Below, one piece after another: positions 56,719-64,000 of a stretch of DNA of 64,000 bases; the first letter of the stretch is position 1; every line of letters begins with the position of its first letter. The notes below the pieces were generated by a model that was not told where the DNA came from, ran no database searches, and was given only the letters and a program-made list of their open reading frames with translations. The translations under genes and the position numbers were made by a program. This DNA comes from Plutella xylostella (taxonomy: Eukaryota; Arthropoda; Insecta; Lepidoptera; Plutellidae): contig NC_063987.1 in NCBI RefSeq assembly GCF_932276165.1, positions 1,922,001-1,986,000 on the forward strand, given 5' to 3'.

Positions 56719-57019
56719 GTGATTCAAAAATAACAAATTTAAATACCAAAATCAAAACAACCAAACCAAACAGTCAGTGAGAGTGATAGTTGACACTGAC
56801 AATTGAAATAGTAGTCTGTCCTGCTTTAGCACTAGTGTCTGCATATACTTGTTTCATCTCTCCTGAGTTCAAATAGAAAAATCGGTAAGATAGTTATCTA
56901 TGGAATAAATCACAATTGAAAAATGGTTTAGCAACTACCAGGCCGATAAACAGCCAAATAAAATTATTCGTTAGATAGTTATTTGACCTTTTATCCTGGC
57001 ATTGAAAAATCGGCCCTAA

Positions 57020-57224
57020 AACATTTTAATTATTTAATATTTCCTACTCAATGATGTCGATTCTGAAGGCGGAAATTCTTATTTTAGAGCTGTCAAAACC
57101 TTAATTTCTTTACTTAAAATTCGACTCTATGAGTGTTCCCGTAAATGTAATTTTTTGCTAGCAAAATTTATAGTTTGACAGCGTTAAAATCAGATTTTCC
57201 GCCTTCAGAATAGCTACCATTATT
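57020..57224. other. intergenic, nothing recognised
   Basis: Short gap between the Harbinger element and a MITE fragment; nothing recognised. Confidence 0.35.
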
Positions 57225-57339
57225 TACTTTTTTACTTGGTAATATTCTGATGCGCTGTATAATAATCTCAATATTCGGCGTCATTAAGCTTGTAATTTGG
57301 TGCTATGTTACTGGAACTTTTTCATTCCTCGCGAGTGTA
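57225..57339. repeat. right-half fragment of MITE family C
   Basis: TGGTAATATTCTGATGCGCT ... GGCGTCATTAAGC ... ACTGGAACTTTTTCATT then CCTCGCGAGTGTA matches the right half of family C, ending at its terminal TA. The left half is missing. Confidence 0.65.
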
Positions 57340-57386
57340 TAAGAACGAGTAAACAGTATAAGCACTTAAAAAAACATCATCTTTAC

Positions 57387-57496
57387 ACTTTGGACTAACA
57401 TAACATAACACTCTGGCGAAAAGTGGGTGCAGCAATGCACCTCTGCCTACCCCGCAAGGGAGTACATTAGTACAAGGCGTGAGTGCGTTTTTTTTT
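57387..57496 (+). mobile_element. SINE family A, 5'-truncated, poly-T tail, 10-bp target duplication
   Basis: Only the last 100 bases are present (ACTCTGGCGAAAAGTGGGTG to GGCGTGAGTGCG), followed by T10. TCATCTTTAC flanks both sides (57377-57386 and 57497-57506). It has the same truncated form and tail as 16174-16277. Confidence 0.88.
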
Positions 57497-57506
57497 TCAT
57501 CTTTAC

Positions 57507-57812
57507 CTCCTATGTTTATTTATACTGCATGGACTGCAACTATATTACAGTATTGTTTTACTACCCCCATACAAATATATCAGTAGCTAGATTAACATAA
57601 CATTACATTTTACTGCGCCACATAACTTGTGCCTCTACTAAACATAATTAGTACCAGGCCAAATCCTTCATAACTATAAAACATAACCATTTAATCTTAG
57701 TTATAAACCGATGCTAACTAACTTAAATGGCGGACTAATAAAATAGCCCTCGTATGAGATAGATGAGTAGTTCCATATTTATATTAGTAGGTAGGTACTA
57801 TAATTCCTAGAT
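57507..57812. other. intergenic, nothing recognised
   Basis: No gene or repeat that I can support. Confidence 0.35.
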
Positions 57813-58017
57813 TCCTAACTAATATTATAAATGCGAAAGTAACTGTGTCTGTCTGTCTGTCTGTCTGTTACTCTTTCACGCCAAAACTACTGGACGAATT
57901 TGAATGAAATTTGGTATACAATTATGGTCTAGATCCTGACAAAGAACATAGGCTACTTTTTATCTCGAAATTCCCACGGGAAAACTTTTTAAGGCGAAGT
58001 GAAGCTCGTACAGCTAG
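57813..58017 (+). mobile_element. non-autonomous Helitron-like element (TCTG type)
   Basis: It runs TCCTAACTAATATT ... (TCTG)n ... GAAGCTCGTACAGCTAG, then T. More diverged than the 4.6-kb copy, with the GC-rich 3' hairpin region partly lost, but both termini are kept. Confidence 0.78.
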
Positions 58018-59231
58018 TAAACATATAAATAAACAGTCTACAGTACGATATAATTTCTTTTTATACATAGGTACATTATAATTATGTTTAACTAACTAAT
58101 ATTCCTGAAGATCGAAATTCTGAGCAACTTTCAGTATAGTTCCACCCTATATTTTGTAGCATAGATACCTACTAAAGAAATTATCAAATTAAAAGGTATT
58201 ACGATTGATTATAAATAATTTAATTGCATTCTAGATATAAATGCAGGGTTTAGCGGTTTAATAACTAAATAGCTAAACTCCTAAATAGCTCATGTGTAAT
58301 AGGCCCATGTCTTACTGGTAGCAATAATGTTACTTTATGTCATATTTTATTGTCTACTTTACGACCTACAGAAGGATTAGTTTCAAGTAAATTAGTTTCT
58401 CTTTGATGGTTACTGATTTAAGGCTTTATGTTATATATATGTAGAGGATTTAGTCATGTTATAGAATTTAAAGTACTTACGAAAATATAGAAATACATAC
58501 ATATTAAAATATACTTACTAAAAATACGATGTTATTTTTATGATTTATTATTAGGACCAAAAAACTTTCAAGTCATTTTTCTTCAAATATATTTAAAGTA
58601 AATTGGAGTGGTCATTACCCCCTGCTGCGTATCCCCTTTATACCATTCCTTTGTTCCCATCACGCACAATCTTGGTATCATAATACTGCAGTTTTTTTAA
58701 TACCATAAATTGGACAATACTTTTCAGACCACAAACAGATCTTTTATATTTTTTGCGAGAACTAAAAAGCTTACTATATTTGAAGCCATATATTATTATT
58801 TTTAGGCAGTACAAGAGCAAAGATATTAAAGGAAACAGACAAAGTATTCATATTGATATCAAAATATTGTTTTTAAAATTAATGGAGGTAAATACCTAAT
58901 TGGTTTATCCCACTATAATAATGTTTTTCAGTATTTAATTTTAGCGTGACGTTCAATTTACTTCGATATTCCGAATTTAAACTCAATTTACTCTTCCAGC
59001 CAGCTTCTTTATTCAAACGATAATTTAACCCTGCAATAACGACGTGTGGTCACGCAGACGGCTGCGGGTAGAACAGAAAATGCGGTTATTGGAGGGAAGA
59101 ATGCTCCCGAAGGCCCAACCTGCTCGTTGGTAATTGTTTTTTATTCATATTGTTTCGGCGAGCCAAGTTAGGGTTAAGTTTTTGTGGACTTCAGGGAATG
59201 TAATCGTTTAGATTTAGTAAATACCTTCTAA
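58018..59231. other. intergenic, nothing recognised
   Basis: No gene or repeat that I can support. Confidence 0.35.
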
Positions 59232-59310
59232 TACACGCACGTGCAATGAAACAGTTCCACCATATGACGTTCCATATGTCACTGGAATTTTTTAATTGAT
59301 CGTGAGTGTT
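59232..59310. mobile_element. MITE family C, 79-bp deletion derivative
   Basis: TACACGCACGTGCAATGAAA ... GTTCCA and TCACTGGAATTTTTTAATTG ... CGTGAGTGT are the two termini with almost nothing between them. The remnant is nearly a single inverted repeat. Confidence 0.7.
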
Positions 59311-59707
59311 TTATACCAATCTTTAGTACTCTTAGCTTGTATAATTAATTACCCTATCACATATTAAAGACGTATCCACTAAAGTAATTTACTCAACGTC
59401 AAAGAAAGCGACTTGCATATGCAAATAGTCCTTCCTCTAAATTGAAACAAAACATCGTTTCCTTGCCAACCTGCCATAATTAACGCCCTTATGACCTTAG
59501 CAGTAAGAGTTAGAATTAATCAATTTGCACCATTGTCCACGGGTTAATGTATTCGGCAGGTACTAATGAGTTTTGGTCGCTCCTTCATTAAATTTAATAC
59601 AAACTATTGCGCTAAGACGGCACACTTGGAGAGTGCCATTGAGGTAGGAATTCGGAACCGGAAATGGCAGACTTCAACTGTTTTCTTCCGAATAGATTAT
59701 TACCATA
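59311..59707. other. intergenic, nothing recognised
   Basis: No gene or repeat that I can support. Confidence 0.35.
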
Positions 59708-59847
59708 CTAGCTGTTCCCGCGCGCTTCGCTTCGCCTTAAAAAGATTACCCGTGCGAATGCCGGGATAAAAAGTAGCCTATGTTCTTTCCCAAGGTCTAG
59801 ACCGTATGTTCACCAAATTTCATTCAAATCCGTTCAGTAGTTTTTGC
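59708..59847 (-). mobile_element. Helitron-like element, 5' part lost next to a SINE
   Basis: CTAGCTGTTCCCGCGCGCTT ... AATCCGTTCAGTAGTTTT is the 3' two thirds of the TCTG-type element, read in reverse. It stops at the first base of the SINE at 59848. The missing part (TCTG tract and 5' end) does not reappear beyond the SINE. Confidence 0.75.
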
Positions 59848-60105
59848 GACCGAATGGCGTAGTGGTTAGTGAAGTGACCCTGACTACTGAGCCGAAGGTC
59901 CCGGGTTCGATTCCCGGCTGGGGCAGATATTTGTTTAAACACAGATATTTGTTCTCGGGTCTTGGATGTGCCCGTAAAATGTCAATAGGCCCGCCCCCTA
60001 TTACATTGGGACTAACATAACGCTCTGGCGAAAAGTGGGTGCAGCAATGCACCTCTGCCTACCCCGCAAGGGAGTACATTAGTACAAGGCGTGAGTGTGT
60101 GTGTA
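59848..60105 (+). mobile_element. SINE family A, full-length, no visible target duplication
   Basis: It runs from CGACCGAATGGCGTAGTGG to GGCGTGAGTG plus (GT)n. A short duplication (GTGA) occurs within the A-box region. Unlike the other copies, no flanking direct repeat was found, and the left neighbour is a truncated Helitron-like element. Confidence 0.88.
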
Positions 60106-60493
60106 TCAATGGTATAAAAACCTGTGACTTTTATTTTAAACTCTTAGGCTAGATGATGGTTTCTGGTTTTGAATTCTATTTCTATAAATAAATTACCTAC
60201 TTATAGGAATTACTTTTATATAGGGTGCGGGTTGTCAGTTATAATATCTTTAGCTTTTCACGTAGTAGGTAACCGACGCTTTCGGAACAAAAGTTTATTA
60301 GTAGCAAAAGTATTATGTACTTATATCCAGCTACCAATCGATACTGTCGCCATAATTATATAATTTTAACGATTCTAAATGCAAGAGCATTATATTTTTC
60401 TGACACTTCTCATGAGGTGGCAGTACACTGGACAGAATTTAGGGAAATCACTTTCAAAATATACACCTTAATATAATTAAGATTCCTTTAATT
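60106..60493. other. intergenic, nothing recognised
   Basis: No gene or repeat that I can support before the RTE 3' end. Confidence 0.35.
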
Positions 60494-60522
60494 ATACTTC
60501 TTCTTCTTCTGGTGCCTCTCCA

Positions 60523-60853
60523 CTACCGGAGGTTGGCGGTCAGCTCTGCATACTCCTCTCTATTCTTCGCCAAGCGCATCAGCTGTTCCACGCTGGCCAC
60601 TCCCGTCCATTCTCTTATATTGCGGAGCCACGATTTTCTCCTTCTGCCCACACGTCTTTTCCCCTCTACCTTGCCCATCATAATGACCTGAAGAAGTCGG
60701 TATCGATCGTGTCTGAGCACATGTCCTAGATAGCTTGTCTTCTTCTGTTTTATGGTCAAGGTGAGTTCTCGGGATCTTCCGACGCGTCGCAGAACTTCTT
60801 CGTTCGTCACTTTATGGACCCAACTTATCCTCAGCATTCTTCGGAAACACTAC
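60523..60853 (-). pseudogene. RTE ORF, C-terminal segment after a frameshift and a stop
   Basis: This continues the large ORF in another frame: RRMLRISWVHKVTNEEVLRR, then ELTLTIKQKKTSYLGHVLR and RRRKSWLRNIREWTG. It is the normal C-terminal part of RTE proteins, ending AELTANLR at a TAG. The joint is broken twice: the frame changes at a seven-base A run (T run at 60871-60877 on the plus strand), and a TAG lies at 60850-60852. It would not be made as part of the polyprotein without repair or slippage. Confidence 0.8.
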
Positions 60854-60856
60854 ATT

Positions 60857-63475
60857 TCAAAGGCGTCCAGTTTTTTTGCAGGCTGTCTCCTTTAGGGTCC
60901 AGGCTTCGCAACCGTACATAACTACTGGCCAGATGTAGCATTGAAGCAGTCTAATTCGGAGATGAATATTTACGTCCTTGTTACAGAGCACCTTTTTCAT
61001 TTTGGTAAAGGACGCACGAGCGATTTCAATTCGGGTCTTTATCTCAGGTTCAGATTCCCATGCTTCAGTCACCCATGTGCCTAGGTACTTGTACTTAGTC
61101 ACTCTCTCCAAATTAGTTCCTGCTATCGAGATTGTTGGGTTGAAGTGTTCTCTTCTAGAAACCACCATAACCTTCGTTTTAGTCAGGTTCATTGATAGCC
61201 CCGCTTTTTGACTGCACTCATAAACACTATCAACTATCCTCTGAAGATCTTCTGGTGAGGATGCTATAAGAGCGGTGTCATCGGCGTATCTCAAGTTGTT
61301 TATTACTTGCCCATTGATTTTGACACCCGACTCTTTCTCTTCCAGTGCTTCGCAGATGACAGCTTCTGAGTACAGATTAAACAGGAGCGGGGACAGAATG
61401 CATCCCTGTCTCACTCCACGACATATCGCTATAAGATCGGTTTCGTCACCGTCCACTCTCACAGTGCTGGTTTGGTTCCAGTATAGGTTCTGTATTATCC
61501 TCATGTCCCTGCTATCAATTCCGATTTCCTGCAAACGACGCATCAGTACCTCGTGTTTAACACGGTCAAAGGCTTTTTCGTAGTCAACAAAACATATGAT
61601 GACGTCGTTCTGCAGGTCTCTACATTTCTGGACAAGTACATTCAACGAGAACAGAGCTTCTCTGGTTCCTAGTCCAGATCTGAATCCAAACTGACTCTCA
61701 GATATTTCTGCATCGCACTTGACTCTAATCCGCTCATGAATAATTGAGAGGAAGAGTTTCAGTACCTGACTCATCAGACTGATTGTGCGGTATTCTGTGC
61801 ATTTCTTAGCTGTTGGTTTCTTCGGGAGAGTAACAAACGTTGACACTAACCAATCCTTTGGCATGGCCCCAGTTTCATAAATACAGTTGAAGAAGTTGGT
61901 AACTGCATCGACAAGGTGCTCCTCTATTAATTGTAGAATCTCCACATGGATTTGATCTGGCCCCGGAGATTTACCGGTCTTCGCCCTTTTCAGGGCTTTT
62001 AATACCTCTGCTCTCAATATTGGGGGTCCAGTATCTTCGCATTGTGTCGTTGCGTTTCCTCTAGTAACATCGGCAAACATGTTTTCAACGTAGAGTTTCC
62101 ATGTGGATTTCTTGCTCTCTTTGTCTATCAGAAGATTGCCACTACTATCCACCAACGTATTTGGATTAGTCCTTTTCCGCAAACCAGCCATCTCTTTAAT
62201 CTCTTTGTGAAGGTTAAAGCTATCGTGTTTGATGCTGAGTTCTTCCAACCTTTCACATTTGTTCTCATAGAATTTAGACCGAGCTGTACGAATTTTCCTC
62301 CTTATTAATTTGTTCAGAGTCTTGTACCTACTTAAATCTGATTGTTTATACAGCCGGCGTTTTTCCATGAGGTCTAAGATTTCATCTTCCATCCATTGTT
62401 GCCGTTTATTGTTCTGTGTCGGACCCAAAATAGTTTTATTAATATCGGCGATAGTTTGTATCAGACCAACATTCACTTCCTCCATAGATGCTGTAGTATT
62501 TATATTATTACTGGCCCAGCGGTTTATAGCATTGGAGACTTTCACTCTTTTATCCGGATCTCTTATGCTGCGAGTGTCCGGGCGACAGATAACTTTCGTC
62601 TTTTTAAGTTGTTTTAAATTACACGACATTTTGACAACAACCGGATTATGGTCAGAGTTGATATCAGCACCAGGATAGGTTTGAGCACTTTTAATCGAGT
62701 TTTTATATCGACTATTTATCGCTATATAGTCTATCTGGTTACGAACTATGTGATCTGGTGTGTGCATCGGTGATGTCCATGTATAGAGTCTCCTTGGGTG
62801 ATGTTTGAACAGGGTATTCGTGACTACGAGGTCGTGCTCTTGGCAGAACTCAATGAGTTGTTCCCCGCGCTCATTTCTTACCCCAAGTCCATACGCTCCG
62901 ATCACTCCAGGTACCTCCCCTGAACCCACCTTTGCGTTAAGATCCCCCATTATTATGTTAATGTCATGTTTTTTCGTGTATTGTAAAAGTGTCCTTACTT
63001 CCGCATAGAATTCATCCAGCTCTTCCTGTGGCCGCTCAGCTGTCGGGGCATACACTTGAATTATGTTTATGTTCTGTGGTTTGGCTTCGAGACACACAAG
63101 CATACTTCTATTGGAATGCGGTATAAAACTGCGAACAGACTTAGCAGTTTCTTTTGAAAGCAGGACTGCCACCCCGTAAGGTTCAGTAGATGCGTTATCC
63201 TTACCAGAGTAGTACAGCACTTCGCCCTCTGTGGTTGTGTACCGGTCTTTCCCTGGCCATTTAGTATCACTTATACCCAAAACTTCGATGTCCAAGCGTC
63301 TCATTTCCTTGATGACATTATGTAGTTTCCCATGCTGTTTAAGGCTTCTCACGTTCCATGTTCCTAGCCTGGTCGTATGATTTTGTTTATCGTACCCTCC
63401 GGAGATTCTTCGCACCCTTGTCCCATTTAAGGGACGCTGGAGACTCAGGGCCGTGGCAGTGTTTGTACTATCCAT
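60857..63475 (-). CDS. RTE-type endonuclease / reverse transcriptase, 872 codons
   Basis: This is the polyprotein for target-primed retrotransposition. The N-terminal APE-like endonuclease shows GTWNVRSL (Asn41), GISDTKW (Asp70 where catalytic Glu is usual), GDLNAKVG (177-184), QIDYI (247-251) and SDHNP (274-278). A linker follows, with SPGPDQIHVEIL (503-514) opening the reverse transcriptase. Then come FVDYEKAFD (Asp631), GVRQGCILSP (687-696), YADD (730-733) and MYGCEAWTL near the end. The start ATG at 63475 is followed at once by family-like sequence. The ORF ends early through a frameshift in an A run, and its last 110 or so residues lie in another frame at 60523-60853. In insect annotations such ORFs are often mislabelled as craniofacial development protein 2-like. 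Confidence 0.92.
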   Translation of the reverse strand: MDSTNTATALSLQRPLNGTRVRRISGGYDKQNHTTRLGTWNVRSLKQHGKLHNVIKEMRRLDIEVLGISDTKWPGKDRYTTTEGEVLYYSGKDNASTEPYGVAVLLSKETAKSVRSFIPHSNRSMLVCLEAKPQNINIIQVYAPTAERPQEELDEFYAEVRTLLQYTKKHDINIIMGDLNAKVGSGEVPGVIGAYGLGVRNERGEQLIEFCQEHDLVVTNTLFKHHPRRLYTWTSPMHTPDHIVRNQIDYIAINSRYKNSIKSAQTYPGADINSDHNPVVVKMSCNLKQLKKTKVICRPDTRSIRDPDKRVKVSNAINRWASNNINTTASMEEVNVGLIQTIADINKTILGPTQNNKRQQWMEDEILDLMEKRRLYKQSDLSRYKTLNKLIRRKIRTARSKFYENKCERLEELSIKHDSFNLHKEIKEMAGLRKRTNPNTLVDSSGNLLIDKESKKSTWKLYVENMFADVTRGNATTQCEDTGPPILRAEVLKALKRAKTGKSPGPDQIHVEILQLIEEHLVDAVTNFFNCIYETGAMPKDWLVSTFVTLPKKPTAKKCTEYRTISLMSQVLKLFLSIIHERIRVKCDAEISESQFGFRSGLGTREALFSLNVLVQKCRDLQNDVIICFVDYEKAFDRVKHEVLMRRLQEIGIDSRDMRIIQNLYWNQTSTVRVDGDETDLIAICRGVRQGCILSPLLFNLYSEAVICEALEEKESGVKINGQVINNLRYADDTALIASSPEDLQRIVDSVYECSQKAGLSMNLTKTKVMVVSRREHFNPTISIAGTNLERVTKYKYLGTWVTEAWESEPEIKTRIEIARASFTKMKKVLCNKDVNIHLRIRLLQCYIWPVVMYGCEAWTLKETACKKTGRL

Positions 63476-63940
63476 GATTTGTGATCAGAGCTGATCAACT
63501 AGGGAAAAATTATGACGGTGGTATCCCGTTGCCTTCCGTCATCGCAGCTTACCGCCGTACCGCTGTCCTAGCTCCGCCGATAAGTTTCAATGCTGAGCCC
63601 GTCGCCGGCCTTAACATCGTACTGGTCCTACTGCTGCCTAGCACCAGGCTGATATATAACGCTCCACAGCTGAGCTTGCCTCCTCCGCCGATGTCGCCGA
63701 ACCAATCTACTAGATCTACGCCTTCACCGCCGTTAAGGTCTTCACCTGTAACCCTAGGTAGGGGACCACGTTATTCCCCGCAGCACTGGGTCCTTCTCCG
63801 AACTCGGCCATTGAACTGTCCCGAATCTACTAGAACACTCAATGCCCACCCCCGCGGCGTGGACGCGCCGGAGAAGATTTACTCAAGTGTGCATCAGAGA
63901 ATGTGACTCTGATGCCCCTTGAGCCGGGTTAACGATTTTG
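63476..63940 (-). other. 5' region of the RTE element
   Basis: GC-rich sequence upstream of the RTE start contains a short minus-strand frame beginning MAEFGEGPSAAGNNVV. The plus strand is also open for 141 codons, proline-rich, with no recognised domain. I read it as the element's 5' UTR, likely holding its internal promoter, and not as a host gene. Confidence 0.55.
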
Positions 63941-64000
63941 TATGAGACCAAAACCGAAAGCCTTTAATTATTGCCAGAACAATATGGACATAATTTCGCG

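Larger units (their letters stand above)
55587..57016. mobile_element. PIF/Harbinger DNA transposon, internally deleted (1430 bp)
   Basis: The terminal repeats read GGGCCGATTTTTCAATGCTC on the left and GGCATTGAAAAATCGGCCC on the right, and both sides are flanked by TAA (55584-55586, 57017-57019), the PIF/Harbinger hallmark. Inside are the start of a transposase-like ORF on the plus strand and, convergently, a Myb/SANT-like ORF on the minus strand: the two-gene layout of this superfamily. The catalytic DDE core of the transposase is absent, so the element cannot move by itself. Confidence 0.85.
60494..63940 (-). mobile_element. RTE-type non-LTR retrotransposon, nearly complete
   Basis: On the minus strand the order is a GC-rich 5' region (about 63940 down to 63476), one large ORF with endonuclease and reverse transcriptase, a very short 3' UTR (GTGGAGAGGCACC) and a GAA-rich tail (AGAAGAAGAAGAAG). 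Single-ORF structure, minimal 3' UTR and short-repeat tail are RTE features. The exact 5' end and the target duplication were not determined. Confidence 0.85.

Noticed and set aside
59848..59925. tRNA-like heads of the SINE A copies as tRNA genes
   Set aside because: The same head occurs in several copies followed by the same non-tRNA body and flanked by target duplications, so these are SINEs.
63481..63906. 141-codon plus-strand ORF, proline-rich
   Set aside because: It lies antisense to the RTE 5' region; composition explains the open frame and no domain is visible.

Overview
The window looks like nuclear DNA of a moth or butterfly (Lepidoptera). It is strongly AT-rich and crowded with short interspersed elements typical of lepidopteran genomes: tRNA-headed SINEs with GT-repeat or poly-T tails, small Helitron-like elements with a TCTG microsatellite, RTE-type and other non-LTR retrotransposons, and several MITE families. 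Genus or species cannot be told from the sequence.

Only one host gene is convincingly present: a two-exon gene of the ecdysteroid-kinase-like / CHK-kinase-like family (EcKL) at 17199-18524, apparently complete at 395 residues. Its 3' untranslated region and poly(A) signal appear to come from a retroelement 3' end of which two more copies lie at about 31.9 and 44.1 kb. Everything else that codes for recognisable protein belongs to mobile elements: an RTE-type retrotransposon with endonuclease and reverse transcriptase on the minus strand (60.5-63.9 kb, two lesions near the 3' end of its ORF), a 5'-truncated non-LTR element with an open 446-codon reverse transcriptase (35.5-37.3 kb), a shorter 5'-truncated reverse transcriptase (29.9-31.0 kb) inserted inside a MITE, a PIF/Harbinger DNA transposon carrying remnants of both of its usual genes (55.6-57.0 kb), and several RTE C-terminal scraps (3.7, 25.3, 31.8 and 45.5 kb).

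Layout: 0-17 kb holds MITEs, Helitron-like copies, SINEs, an RTE scrap, a G-rich island and an isolated palindromic X-box. 17-18.7 kb is the EcKL gene. 19-29 kb holds two SINE families, a TAA-flanked MITE, a 5'-inverted RTE insertion and a foldback element. 29.8-37.3 kb holds the two truncated reverse transcriptases and repeat 3' ends. 38-55 kb is a gene desert with scattered MITEs, SINEs, a diverged tandem duplication and common lepidopteran repeats. 55.5-64 kb holds the Harbinger element, a SINE abutting a truncated Helitron-like copy, and the RTE element.

The most informative content is the layering of elements: a retrotransposon in a MITE, a SINE in the tip of another MITE copy, and target-site duplications that fix SINE boundaries to the base. 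I found no evidence of a new biological system. The strongest leads are the repeat-derived poly(A) site of the EcKL gene, the two-gene Harbinger remnant, and the twin-primed RTE insertion.
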